Assembly (NCBI RefSeq): GCF_007994135.1
Contig: NZ_VLKF01000001.1
Location: 3,100,001 to 3,164,000, forward strand
DNA length: 64,000 nucleotides
From: Modestobacter roseus
Lineage (GTDB): Bacteria; Actinomycetota; Actinomycetes; Mycobacteriales; Geodermatophilaceae
Direction of reading: 5' to 3'
Positions 1 through 7,864 of this stretch are shown here, piece after piece; position 1 is the stretch's first letter; each line of letters starts with the position of its first letter. The notes under the pieces were generated by a model that was not told the DNA's origin, did not search any database, and saw nothing but the letters and a program-made list of their open reading frames with translations. The position numbers and the translations under genes were made by a program.

Positions 1-942
1 ACCGGGAGCGGCAAGGGCGTGCTGCTGTCCGCCGGCGCGCTGCGCGCCTCGGCCACCGCCACCCTGGACCGGCTGGGCGGCGCGGGGAGCTGGCTGCTGG
101 CGCTGCCGGTGTCCGCCGTCGGCGGGCTGCAGGTGCTGGTGCGCAGCGCGCTGGCCGACCGGGAGCCGGTGGTGCTCGGCCGCGGCGAGCCGCTGGCCGC
201 CGCCACGGCCCGGCTGCCGGCCGGTGACCGCCGGTACGTCTCGCTCGTCCCGACCCAGCTGCGCCGGTTCCTGGCCGAGGAGCCCGACGCGCTGGCGTCC
301 TTCGACGGCGTGCTCGTCGGCGGCGCGGCCAGCGACCCCGCGCTGCTCGCCGCGGCGCACGCCGCCGGGGTGCGCGTGCGCACCACCTACGGCATGAGCG
401 AGACCGCCGGCGGCTGCGTCTACGACGGGGTGCCGCTGGACGGCGTCTCGGTGCGGGTGGCCGACGGCGGGATCGAGCTGACCGGGCCGGTGCTCGCGCA
501 CGGCTACCGGCTCGACCCCGCCGCCACCGCCGAGGCGTTCGCGCCTGGTCCCGGCGGCGGGGTGTGGTTCCGCACCCGGGACGCCGGGTCGGTCGACGAC
601 GACGGCCGGCTGACCGTGCACGGCCGGCTGGACGACGTGGTGATCAGCGGCGGGGTGAACGTCTCCCCGCCGGCGGTCGAGGCGCGGCTGCGCGAGCACC
701 CGTCGGTCGCCGACGCCGTCGTCGCCGGGGTGCCCGATCCCGAGTGGGGTCAGCGCGTCGTCGCCGCCGTCGTCGCCGCCCCGGGCGCCGCCCCCCGGCT
801 GGCCGAGCTGCGGCCGTGGGTGGCCGAGCGGCTCGGCGCCGCCGCCGCGCCCAAGGCGCTGCGCCTGATCGACACCGTCCCGACCCTGCACACCGGCAAG
901 CCCGACCGGCGCGCCGTCCTCCACATCCTGGGAGACATCTAG
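1..942 (+). CDS. menE: o-succinylbenzoate-CoA ligase MenE, 5' truncated by window edge
   Basis: The frame is open from base 1 and ends at TAG 940-942, so the N-terminal part lies outside the window. The visible part starts inside the adenylate-forming signature (TGSGKGV, equivalent to the TSGSTGxPKGV loop). It continues with YGMSETAGGC, the hinge region GRLDDVVISGGVNVSP and a C-terminal GKPDRRAV with the catalytic lysine. This is the ANL superfamily layout of acyl-CoA ligases. MenE activates o-succinylbenzoate with ATP and CoA in menaquinone synthesis. The assignment rests on the directly following menA, whose GTG start overlaps the stop by one base. The short C-terminal domain fits MenE better than a general fatty acyl-CoA ligase. 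Confidence 0.88.
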   Translation, partial: TGSGKGVLLSAGALRASATATLDRLGGAGSWLLALPVSAVGGLQVLVRSALADREPVVLGRGEPLAAATARLPAGDRRYVSLVPTQLRRFLAEEPDALASFDGVLVGGAASDPALLAAAHAAGVRVRTTYGMSETAGGCVYDGVPLDGVSVRVADGGIELTGPVLAHGYRLDPAATAEAFAPGPGGGVWFRTRDAGSVDDDGRLTVHGRLDDVVISGGVNVSPPAVEARLREHPSVADAVVAGVPDPEWGQRVVAAVVAAPGAAPRLAELRPWVAERLGAAAAPKALRLIDTVPTLHTGKPDRRAVLHILGDI

Positions 943-1811
943 TGGCCACCCCTGCCCAGTGGCTGGCGGGTGCCCGCCCCCGCACCCTGCCCGCCGCCCT
1001 CGCGCCGGTGTTCGTCGGCTCCGGCGTCGCCGCCGCGCTCGACGGGTTCCGGCTCGCCCCCGCCCTGCTGGCGCTGCTCGTGGCGCTCGCCCTGCAGGTC
1101 GCGGTGAACTACGCCAACGACCACTCCGACGGCAAGCGCGGCACCGACGCCGACCGGGTGGGCCCGATGCGGTTGGTCGGCTCCGGCGCCGCCAGCGCCC
1201 GGCAGGTGCTGGTCGCGGCGATGCTCGCCTTCGCCGTGGCCGCGGTGGCCGGCCTGGCGCTGGCCGCACTGTCCAGCTGGTGGCTGGTCGCGGTCGGCGC
1301 GGTGAGCATCCTCGCCGCCTGGACCTACACCGGCGGCCCGATCCCCTACGGCTACCGGGCGCTGGGCGAGGTGTTCGTCTTCGTCTTCTTCGGGCTGGTC
1401 GCCGTCGTCGGGACGACGTTCGCCCAGACCGAGTCGCTGGACGGGCTGGCGTTCGCGGCCGCGGTGCCGATCGGGCTGTGCTCGGTGGCGCTGCTGGTGG
1501 TGAACAACCTGCGGGACGTGCACGGCGACGCCGCCGTCGGCAAGCGCACGCTGGCGGTGCTCCTCGGCGAGGGGCGCACCCGGCTGTTCTTCACCGGGCT
1601 GCTCGTGGTGGTCTTCGCCGCGATCGTGCTGATCGGCCTGGCCCGGCCGTGGGCGCTGTCGGGGCTGCTCGCCGCGCCGCTGGCCGTGCCACCGGTGCGC
1701 ACCGTGCTCGGCGGTGGCCGGGGCCCGGTCCTGATCGATGCGCTCAAGGGCACCGGTCAGCTGACCCTCGCCGTCGGCGTGCTGCTCGCCGTCGGCCTCG
1801 CCCTCAGCTGA
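942..1811 (+). CDS. menA: 1,4-dihydroxy-2-naphthoate polyprenyltransferase MenA
   Basis: A 289-residue integral membrane prenyltransferase of the UbiA superfamily. It attaches the polyprenyl chain to 1,4-dihydroxy-2-naphthoate to give demethylmenaquinone. The first aspartate-rich motif is visible as NYANDHSDGKRGTD near residue 50, in the MenA form NDxxDxxxGTD. The second polar motif NNLRDVHGDAAVGKRT lies near residue 190, and about eight to nine hydrophobic segments follow one another. The GTG start at 942 shares its first base with the menE stop, indicating translational coupling. The last codons and the TGA (1809-1811) lie inside a 24-bp repeat that recurs at 2187-2210. Confidence 0.95.
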   Translation: MATPAQWLAGARPRTLPAALAPVFVGSGVAAALDGFRLAPALLALLVALALQVAVNYANDHSDGKRGTDADRVGPMRLVGSGAASARQVLVAAMLAFAVAAVAGLALAALSSWWLVAVGAVSILAAWTYTGGPIPYGYRALGEVFVFVFFGLVAVVGTTFAQTESLDGLAFAAAVPIGLCSVALLVVNNLRDVHGDAAVGKRTLAVLLGEGRTRLFFTGLLVVVFAAIVLIGLARPWALSGLLAAPLAVPPVRTVLGGGRGPVLIDALKGTGQLTLAVGVLLAVGLALS

Positions 1812-2210
1812 CAGGGCCCTCAGCTGAGTTCGGCAGCAAGGTGTGGCAGATGTGCGTGAGTCCCGCTGTCGTTCACTAGTCACGCGGCGTGGACGGCGGC
1901 CCGCAGGAGGAGCAGTTCGCCAGGGGGTACGGCCGCACAGCCAGGCCGTCCGCGAACGGCGGGCCCGAGCAATGTGCGGTCATGGCCGGTTCTGGACGCG
2001 GAAGCCGCCACGAACGCACATCACCGAGCCGTTGAACCGCCGAGAACCACAAGGAGGCTGCTTCTGGGCCTGGGTGGTCCATCGTCTCCGCTGTGCGTGC
2101 CGACCGCGGTCGGCCGCGCCCGGTTCTCTCACGGAACGTAGCCGGACTTGCGCACAGAACAACACACCCTGCTGCCGAACTCGCCGTCAGCTGACGGGGC
2201 CCTCAGCTGA
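1804..2210. mobile_element. MITE-like insertion flanked by a 24-bp duplication
   Basis: The stretch between menA and the convergent DUF4229 gene has no credible gene. It is bounded by two nearly identical 24-bp copies (1804-1827 and 2187-2210, 23 of 24 matching) in direct orientation. Each copy is itself almost palindromic (TCAGCTGA, GGGCCC, TCAGCTGA). Just inside, 1826-1845 and the complement of 2163-2182 form a 20-bp terminal inverted repeat with one mismatch, and weaker similarity continues about 20 bases further inward. Both neighbouring stop codons lie inside the 24-bp copies. This is what insertion of a roughly 360-bp non-autonomous element into a shared terminator with target duplication would leave. 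No transposase is encoded, and the element family is unknown. Confidence 0.6.
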
Positions 2211-2529
2211 CGGCGTCGTCCTCGCCGCGCAGCTGGGCCCGGATCTGCTGCTTGCGCACGCTGCGCCCCGCGATCGCCTCGGTGAGCCGGTCGCGCATCG
2301 GGCGCAGCGCCAGGTAGGCCACCGGCATGCCCAGCAGCAGCCCGATCAGCAGCGCCGGGAAGCCGGGCAGCCCCAGCACCCAGATCAGCGCGATCAGGCC
2401 GGCCACGATCGCCAGCCGGGCCGCGGTGTAGGCCAGCAGCCACGGCACCAGCGGCGGCGGCTCCGCTGGTCCACCGGTCGGTCCGACCGGCCCCACGGGG
2501 GTCACCGGTGCCTGCGCGTCGTCAGCCAC
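2203..2529 (-). CDS. DUF4229 family small membrane protein
   Basis: A protein of about 108 residues with a proline/glycine-rich N-terminus. Two adjacent hydrophobic segments follow (around LAIVAGLIALIWVLG and LLIGLLLGMPVAYLAL), then a charged tail (RPMRDRLTEAI...RKQQIRAQLRGEDD). This arrangement is that of the actinobacterial DUF4229 family, whose function is unknown. I chose the GTG at 2529 because a strong ribosome-binding sequence GGGAGGG precedes it by six bases. A longer reading frame exists upstream but would run far into the Lrp gene. The first 8 bases overlap the 3' end of the Lrp-type gene, suggesting co-transcription. The stop lies in the 24-bp repeat described for 1804-2210. Confidence 0.8.
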   Translation of the reverse strand: MADDAQAPVTPVGPVGPTGGPAEPPPLVPWLLAYTAARLAIVAGLIALIWVLGLPGFPALLIGLLLGMPVAYLALRPMRDRLTEAIAGRSVRKQQIRAQLRGEDDAVS

Positions 2530-2989
2530 GACGTCCCTCCCACTTCGTTGAAAGAACCACCGTGGTCCGGGTGCGGGCCACGCCCCGGATCCGGTTGATG
2601 GCACTGATGGTGTCCTCCAGCGCCGGGATGTCGGGCACCCGCACCTTGAGCACGTAGCCCTCGCTGCCGGCCACCCGCCAGCAGTCCTCGACCGGGGTGA
2701 GCGCGGCGAGCGCCTCCTCCAGACCGACGTCGTCCACCTGGTCGCTCTCGATCACGCCCACCAGCGCGGTGACGCCCAGGCCCACCGCGGCCGGGTCGAC
2801 CTCCGCGCGGTACCCGGTGATCACCCCGGCGGCCTCCAGCTTGCCCACCCGTTCGTGCACGGAGGGCGCCGAGAGGCCCACCTGCCGGGCGAGCTCGGCG
2901 TAGCTGGCCCGCCCGTTCGCCCCCAGCAGCGCGATCAGCTGCTCGTCCACCGCGTCGATGACGCCCCTCCGGTCCTGCCGTGGTCGCAC
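2522..2989 (-). CDS. Lrp/AsnC family transcriptional regulator
   Basis: An N-terminal winged HTH (DAVDEQLIALLGANGRASYAELARQVGLSAPSVHERV) and a C-terminal RAM/AsnC ligand-binding domain with the G-x-x-D region (CWRVAGSEGYVLKVRV) give the usual Lrp size of about 155 residues. Lrp proteins sense amino acids or small metabolites and form octamers. I place the start at GTG 2989; an in-frame GTG at 3052 would add 21 residues without family support. The gene overlaps the downstream DUF4229 gene by 8 bases. The regulated genes cannot be read from this window. Confidence 0.88.
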   Translation of the reverse strand: MRPRQDRRGVIDAVDEQLIALLGANGRASYAELARQVGLSAPSVHERVGKLEAAGVITGYRAEVDPAAVGLGVTALVGVIESDQVDDVGLEEALAALTPVEDCWRVAGSEGYVLKVRVPDIPALEDTISAINRIRGVARTRTTVVLSTKWEGRRG

Positions 2990-3107
2990 CCGGCGTCCCT
3001 GTGGAGCCGCTGTGCCCGGTCTGTGCGCCTCGCACGCTCCGCGCGAGATCACCGGGTCCCAGTATCGGCGCGGTCGTACATTGGGTGCTGACGAGGGGGG
3101 TGGACCG

Positions 3108-3350
3108 ATGGTCTTCCTGGTGATGCTGGTGATCGCTGCCGCGGTGGTCGTGCTCGTGATGCGGGCTGCCGCGGCTCAGGGCGGGGGTCCCGGCGGCTCG
3201 GGTGGGATCGGGCGGCCCGGTGCCGGACCCCGGCCGCCACGGCCGCCGAAGGCCCAGCGCCCGACCCGGCCGGTGGCGCCCGACGACGACCCGGAGTTCC
3301 TCCGGGAGCTCGAGCGCCGGGCCAAGCGGGACGACGGCAGCCTGAGCTGA
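3108..3350 (+). CDS. Small single-span membrane protein, unknown function
   Basis: An 80-residue protein whose first 22 residues are a hydrophobic segment (MVFLVMLVIAAAVVVLVM). A Gly/Pro/Arg-rich linker and an acidic then basic C-terminus (DDDPEFLRELERRAKRDDGS) follow. The ATG at 3108 has a G-rich ribosome-binding site (GAGGGGGG) at good distance. It is divergent from the Lrp gene and ends just before a long perfect hairpin (3365-3410). I do not recognise a family. The single N-terminal span with a charged cytoplasmic tail suggests a small membrane-anchored protein. Confidence 0.65.
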   Translation: MVFLVMLVIAAAVVVLVMRAAAAQGGGPGGSGGIGRPGAGPRPPRPPKAQRPTRPVAPDDDPEFLRELERRAKRDDGSLS

Positions 3351-3364
3351 ACCGCCGCCCGCAG

Positions 3365-3410
3365 ACGACGCGAGCCGTCAGCCTCCCCGGAGGCTGACGG
3401 CTCGCGTCGT
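3365..3410. terminator. Bidirectional terminator hairpin
   Basis: A perfect inverted repeat with 22-bp arms (ACGACGCGAGCCGTCAGCCT... and its complement) and a 2-base centre. It lies 14 bases after the stop of the gene ending at 3350 and 63 bases before the end of the convergent gene at 3474, so it can terminate transcription from both sides. No T tract follows, as usual in high-GC actinobacteria. Confidence 0.85.
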
Positions 3411-3473
3411 TCCCGGCCCCGCTGCCGGGTCCCACCGCGAGCCAGCGAGTGGTGGGGGCAGCGGGGTCCTTGT

Positions 3474-3749
3474 TCAGGCGGCGGTGCGAGAGCCGCCGAA
3501 GAGCCGGCGCCAGCCGGTCCGGCGCGGGGTGGCGTGCTCCTCCGCCGGGACCTCAGCACGGTCGGTGCCGCCGTCGACGTCCAGGTCGCCGGGCCAGCCG
3601 AGGCCGGTGCCGTCGGCCGGGTCGCCCGGCCAGCCGAGCCCACCGGAGCCGGCGGCGTGCCGGGGGCCGGACGGCTCGGGCCGCTGCTGCAGCGCCGCGG
3701 CGACGAGCGGGTGCACGGACGCGCCCTCAGCCGCCAGGTGCCTACCCAC
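3474..3749 (-). CDS. Hypothetical protein with GLGWPGD repeats
   Basis: A protein of about 91 residues. Its N-terminus (GRHLAAEGASVHPLVAAALQQRPEP) is followed by two copies of a GLGWPGD motif and a basic C-terminus (TPRRTGWRRLFGGSRTAA). The start was set at GTG 3749, which has GGAG six bases upstream; GTG 3761 is an in-frame alternative. Codon composition and the repeated motif favour a real gene. I do not know the family and see no catalytic signature. It lies downstream of the region upstream of the cytochrome c genes, on the same strand. Confidence 0.55.
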   Translation of the reverse strand: MGRHLAAEGASVHPLVAAALQQRPEPSGPRHAAGSGGLGWPGDPADGTGLGWPGDLDVDGGTDRAEVPAEEHATPRRTGWRRLFGGSRTAA

Positions 3750-3870
3750 AGTGAACTCCACCGGGTTCAGTCATGCGCCGAGGATGGCACGAACGCGCAC
3801 CTGGCCGCGAGTCGCCACCGACCCACCCGGTGTGCCATTCACCCGATCGTGACCCTGGGTGACCGGAGGG

Positions 3871-4839
3871 TCAGTTGACGCCGCCGTAGCTGTGCAGCCC
3901 GGTGGACACCAGGTTGACGAACAGCAGGTTGAAGATCATCACGACCAGGCCGACGATGTTGATCCAGGCGGCGGGGCGACCGCGCCAGCCGGACGTCGTC
4001 CGGGCGTGCAGGTAGGCGGCGTAGACCACCCAGGCGATGAACGCCCAGGTCTCCTTGGGGTCCCAGCCCCAGAAGCGGCCCCAGGCGCTCTCCGCCCAGA
4101 TCGCACCGGCGATGACCGCGAACGTCCAGATCGGGAAGCCGAAGACGGCCGTGCGGTGCGCGGTGCGGTCGAGCGCCGCCGCCGTGGGCAGCCGGTCCAG
4201 CAGGGACGGCGCCAGGACCTCCCCCGCCGCCGCGCGGGACTCGCGGCGACTGCGGACCAGGTACAGGATGCTGGCGATCCCGCTGACGAAGAAGATGCCG
4301 AAGCCCAGCGTCGCGGTGCTCACGTGCACCGCCAGCCAGCTGGAGCGCAGCGCGGCCACCAGCGGACCGGTCTCCACGTAGAGGAACAGCCCGATCAGCA
4401 CCAGCGAGAGGACGACCGGGGCCAGCACGAAGACGCCGATGTGCCGCAGGGACGGCGTGCGCACGGCCAGCACCGCGTAGGCGATGACCGCCACGAGCAC
4501 CACCGCGGTGGAGAACTCGTACATGTTGCCCCAGGGCAGCCGGTCGGCGGCCATCCCCCGGGTGACCAGCACCCCGGCGTGGGTCAACGCGCCGGCGACG
4601 GTGAGGACCATCCCGGCCAGGCCCAGCCGGCGGGCCCGGCCGGTCTCCGGCGCGTCGTCCGCACCGGCCGGGGTGCCGATGGGCTCGGCCGGTGCGTGGC
4701 CGGCCGCGACGAGCGCACGGGCACGGGCGGGCCGGCCGAAGGCCAGCTCGGCGCAGAACGCCACCACGGCGAGCGAGTACAGGCCCACGGTGACGGAGAA
4801 GAGCGTGTCGGACAGCGCGGCGAGCGACTCGTCGATCAC
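3871..4839 (-). CDS. ccsB: Cytochrome c biogenesis protein CcsB/CcsA (ResC), haem handling
   Basis: A 322-residue polytopic membrane protein with the tryptophan-rich signature WGRFWGWDPKETWAFIAW near residue 255. This is the hallmark of CcsA/ResC proteins, which present haem outside the membrane for attachment to apocytochrome c in system II. Around eight membrane spans are visible, and the N-terminal cytoplasmic loop is long and Ala/Pro-rich. The GTG start at 4839 overlaps the end of resB (4836), so ResB and CcsB, which form one complex, are translationally coupled. Downstream of ccdA and tlpA on the same strand, it completes a standard cytochrome c maturation operon. Confidence 0.95.
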   Translation of the reverse strand: MIDESLAALSDTLFSVTVGLYSLAVVAFCAELAFGRPARARALVAAGHAPAEPIGTPAGADDAPETGRARRLGLAGMVLTVAGALTHAGVLVTRGMAADRLPWGNMYEFSTAVVLVAVIAYAVLAVRTPSLRHIGVFVLAPVVLSLVLIGLFLYVETGPLVAALRSSWLAVHVSTATLGFGIFFVSGIASILYLVRSRRESRAAAGEVLAPSLLDRLPTAAALDRTAHRTAVFGFPIWTFAVIAGAIWAESAWGRFWGWDPKETWAFIAWVVYAAYLHARTTSGWRGRPAAWINIVGLVVMIFNLLFVNLVSTGLHSYGGVN

Positions 4840-6350
4840 GACGGCGGTGCCTCTCTCTCGGGTGACGGGGGCGGTGCCGGTGCGGTCGCGGCCAGCGCGC
4901 GCGTGACGTCGTCGGTCAGCTCGGCGAACCGGGGGCCGGTGTCGGCGCTGCCCCGCGTCAGCGAGCCGATCGACAGCACCGTACCCCCGCCGTCGGCCGC
5001 CGGGCCGACCCGGGCGAAGACCCGCTCGCGGCGCACCAGCAGCATGCCGAGCAGCCCGACGAGGACCGCGATCGCGGCGCCGAGCACCCAGATCTGGCCG
5101 GGGTCGTGGGACAGCTGCAGGGCGGCGAACTGCCGGTAGCTGCTGAAGGTGACCACGGTGCCGTCCGGCAGCGTCGTCGACTCCCCGACCGCCAGGTTGG
5201 CCCGGCCGACCTCGGTGAGCCGGTCCTGGTCGATCAGCCGCTGGTCGAGCGTGTAGACCGACTGCGGCAGCCCCGAGTCCAGCCCCAGGTAACCGGAGTA
5301 GACGAAGACCGCGACCTGCGGGTCGAGCGGGCGCGGGTCGGCCGAGGAGAGGATGCCGCCCTGCACGACACCGGTGGGGGCGAAGAAGCCCTGGATCGCC
5401 AGCTGCTCGGTGATGCCGGCCCCGAGGTCGGGGAGCTTGAGCACGCCCTCGCTGCCCATGACGGCCTGATCGGTGGGGAGGAACGGAGCGCAGGCGTCGG
5501 TGATCGGCTCGGCGCCGGGCACCGCCACGGTGAAGCACGGGCTGTAGCCGTGGCCGGTCACGTACACCCGGTCGCCGTCGGTGCGCAGCGGGTCGTTGAC
5601 CCCGATCGTCGTCTCCTGGTCGGCACCCCCGCCGGCCGGGCCGTAGGTGATGTCGGCGGTGTAGGAGGCCGCAGTGCCGTTCTCCTCGTAGGTGGCGGAG
5701 AAGTCGGCCAGGTCCACGCAGAGGTCCGACATCTCGCCGTTGTCGACCAGCGGGCCGGCCGAGTAGGTGTCGTACTGCTGGACGGTGTTGCAGAACCCGG
5801 AGCCCTCGGTGACCAGGATGCTGCCCTCGTAGCCCCACAGCTTCCCGCCGGCCAGGCCGAGCAGCAGCGCCAGCAGGGAGAGGTGGAACAGCACGTTGCC
5901 GGTCTCGCGCAGGTACCCCTTCTCCGCCGACAGCTCCGGACCGGCCTTCCCGTCGCGGCGGACCACCCGGAACCGGCGGACCCGCAGCTCCTCCTCCACC
6001 ACGTCCAGCGCCGCGGGTGCGGCCAGCGGGGTGGGCAGCGTGGCCGACTCCGGCAGCCGGTGCAGGTGCCGGGGTGCCGTGGGCGGCGGGGTGAACAGCG
6101 TGCGGCCGTGCTCGACCGCCCGCGGGAACACGCAGCCGATCAGCGAGATGAACAGCAGCAGGTAGATCGCGGCGAACCACGGCGAGCTGAACACGTCGAA
6201 CAGGAACAGCCGGTCCAGCCACGGCGCGAGGGTCGGGTGGTCGACGAAGTACTGGTTGACGTTGGTCTGCGACAGCGACCGCTGCGGCAGCAACGACCCG
6301 GGGATGGCGGCCAGGGCGAGCAGGAACAGCAGGATCAGCGCGGTGCGCAT
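4836..6350 (-). CDS. resB: Cytochrome c biogenesis protein ResB (Ccs1), apparent 5' frame break
   Basis: The annotated frame from ATG 6350 gives 504 residues beginning MRTALILLFLLALAAIPGSL, with further spans, a large extracytoplasmic region and a final span before the C-terminal tail. ResB holds apocytochrome c for haem ligation with CcsB. ResB homologues normally begin with a basic leader before this helix. Here the in-frame codons upstream do encode RRLANRLLRWWRQLTA, but no ATG, GTG or TTG opens that frame. A GTG at 6461-6463, overlapping the ccdA stop in the same GTGA manner as other operon genes, reads VTTTAQPRAAA and is out of frame by one base. A single missing base near 6380-6440 would restore a full-length protein. 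Confidence 0.9.
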   Translation of the reverse strand: MRTALILLFLLALAAIPGSLLPQRSLSQTNVNQYFVDHPTLAPWLDRLFLFDVFSSPWFAAIYLLLFISLIGCVFPRAVEHGRTLFTPPPTAPRHLHRLPESATLPTPLAAPAALDVVEEELRVRRFRVVRRDGKAGPELSAEKGYLRETGNVLFHLSLLALLLGLAGGKLWGYEGSILVTEGSGFCNTVQQYDTYSAGPLVDNGEMSDLCVDLADFSATYEENGTAASYTADITYGPAGGGADQETTIGVNDPLRTDGDRVYVTGHGYSPCFTVAVPGAEPITDACAPFLPTDQAVMGSEGVLKLPDLGAGITEQLAIQGFFAPTGVVQGGILSSADPRPLDPQVAVFVYSGYLGLDSGLPQSVYTLDQRLIDQDRLTEVGRANLAVGESTTLPDGTVVTFSSYRQFAALQLSHDPGQIWVLGAAIAVLVGLLGMLLVRRERVFARVGPAADGGGTVLSIGSLTRGSADTGPRFAELTDDVTRALAATAPAPPPSPEREAPPS

Positions 6351-6459
6351 GGCGGTGAGCTGTCGCCACCAGCGGAGCAGGCGGTTGGCCAGCCGGCGCC
6401 CGGCCGAGGGCGGGGCGGCGGGGCCGGGGCGGCAGCCGCGCGCGGCTGGGCGGTGGTGG

Positions 6460-7284
6460 TCACAGCGGCGCGCTCTCCGCGAGGCCGGTGGCGGCCAGCC
6501 AGCCCTGCAGCCAGCGCATCATCTCGGTCCACGCGCCGGTGACCAGCAGCAGCCCGACGAGCACCAGGACGGCGCCGCCGAAACGGGTCACCGCGCGGGC
6601 GTGGGTCTTCAGGAAGGACATGGTGCCGACCGCCCAGCGCGCGCCGAGCGCGACCAGCACGAACGGCACGCCCAGCCCCAGGCAGTAGGCCAGGCCCAGC
6701 AGTGCACCGCGGCCGGCGGTCGCCTCCTGGAAGGCGAGGTTCTGCACCGCCGACAGGGTGGGGCCCAGGCACGGGGTCCAGCCGAGGCCGAAGACGACAC
6801 CGAGCAGCGGTGCCCCGGCCAGCCCGGCGGCCGGGCGGGCGTTCAGCCGGGCGGTGCGCTGCAGGAACGGCAGCCAGCCGAGGAAGCCGAGCCCGACGGC
6901 GATGGTGACCACGCCCATCACCCGGGTGATGATGTCGTTGTACTGCAGCAGCAGCCGACCCATACCGCCGAAGGCGCTGCTCAGCGCCACGAAGACCACG
7001 GTGAAGCCGAGCACGAACAGGACGGCGCCGAGCACCATGCGCCGGCGCGGCGCCCGCTCGGTGGTCTCCTGCCGCACCGCCGTCGCCACGCCGCTCCCGG
7101 TGGCCGGAGCCGTGGCGCGGGTGCCGGTGCCGGTGCCGACCAGGCCGGTGACGTAGGAGAGGTAGCCGGGCACCAGCGGCAGCACGCAGGGGGAGGCGAA
7201 GCTGATCAGCCCGGCGAGCGCGGACACCAGCGCCGCGACCAGCAGCGGGCCGTCGGCGACCAGGCCCTGCACCCCGTCGCCCAC
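6460..7284 (-). CDS. ccdA: CcdA-type thiol-disulfide transporter
   Basis: A 274-residue DsbD/CcdA family membrane protein. The two redox cysteines are in SFASPCVLPLVPGYLSYV (near residue 33) and GLGWTPCLGPTLSA (near residue 175). An Arg-rich cytoplasmic loop follows the second helix. CcdA passes electrons from cytoplasmic thioredoxin to extracytoplasmic thioredoxin-like proteins, keeping apocytochrome c cysteines reduced. The partner here is the TlpA/ResA-like lipoprotein encoded directly upstream, whose stop is one base from this GTG start. The stop codon overlaps a GTG that probably was the resB start. Confidence 0.95.
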   Translation of the reverse strand: MGDGVQGLVADGPLLVAALVSALAGLISFASPCVLPLVPGYLSYVTGLVGTGTGTRATAPATGSGVATAVRQETTERAPRRRMVLGAVLFVLGFTVVFVALSSAFGGMGRLLLQYNDIITRVMGVVTIAVGLGFLGWLPFLQRTARLNARPAAGLAGAPLLGVVFGLGWTPCLGPTLSAVQNLAFQEATAGRGALLGLAYCLGLGVPFVLVALGARWAVGTMSFLKTHARAVTRFGGAVLVLVGLLLVTGAWTEMMRWLQGWLAATGLAESAPL

Positions 7285-7285
7285 C

Positions 7286-7864
7286 TCAGGCCTCCCCGGT
7301 CAGCTGCGCCAGCACCGTGCGCAGGTCGTCCTGGCGCACCTCACCGGTGTACACCGCCGCGACCCGGTTCTCGCGGTCGAGGACGATCGTCGAGGGGATG
7401 GCGTTGGCCGGGTAGTCGCGGAAGGCCAGCGCGACCTCGCCCCGCGGGTCGTAGAGCGAGGGGAAGGTGATGCCCTTCGTCGCCACGAAAGCGTCGGCGA
7501 ACTGCTGATCGGTTTCCTTGACGTTGAGGCCGAGGAACTGGACGCCGTCGTCGCGCACCTCGTCGTAGACCTCCTGAAACTGCGGGGTCTCCACCCGGCA
7601 CGGCGGGCACCAGGACCCCCAGAAGTTGAGCACCGCGACGTCGCCGGCCAGCTCGGTGGAGTCGAAGTCCCCACCGTCGAGCAGGGTGCCGGAGAACTCC
7701 GGCGCGCTCTCCCGCTCCCCCTCGGGGATGACCTCGCCGGCCGGGGTGCTCGCCACGTAGCGGAACTCCCCGCCGTTGTTCACGTCCACGGCGCTCTCGC
7801 CGCTCGTGCACCCGGCCAGCAGGACGCCGGCCAGCGCGAGCGCGGCCGCCAGGCTGCTACGCAC
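7286..7864 (-). CDS. TlpA/ResA-like thioredoxin-fold lipoprotein
   Basis: A 192-residue protein with a lipoprotein signal peptide ending in LAGC (cysteine near residue 19). A thioredoxin fold follows, with the active site FWGSWCPPCRVETPQF near residue 88 and the cis-proline region NAIPSTIVLD. It would sit on the outer face of the membrane and reduce the cysteine pair of apocytochrome c, recharged by CcdA encoded next to it. The GTG start (7862-7864) overlaps the stop of the phosphatase gene by 8 bases, joining the cytochrome c genes to the hem operon. Confidence 0.93.
   Translation of the reverse strand: MRSSLAAALALAGVLLAGCTSGESAVDVNNGGEFRYVASTPAGEVIPEGERESAPEFSGTLLDGGDFDSTELAGDVAVLNFWGSWCPPCRVETPQFQEVYDEVRDDGVQFLGLNVKETDQQFADAFVATKGITFPSLYDPRGEVALAFRDYPANAIPSTIVLDRENRVAAVYTGEVRQDDLRTVLAQLTGEA

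Noticed and set aside
939-1883. Long minus-strand open frame opposite menA
   Set aside because: Gln/Arg/His-rich translation typical of the antisense of a GC-rich gene; the plus frame is a clear MenA.
3859-5139. Plus-strand open frame of 426 codons over the ccsB/resB region
   Set aside because: Low-complexity antisense shadow; the minus strand encodes recognisable CcsB and ResB with family motifs.
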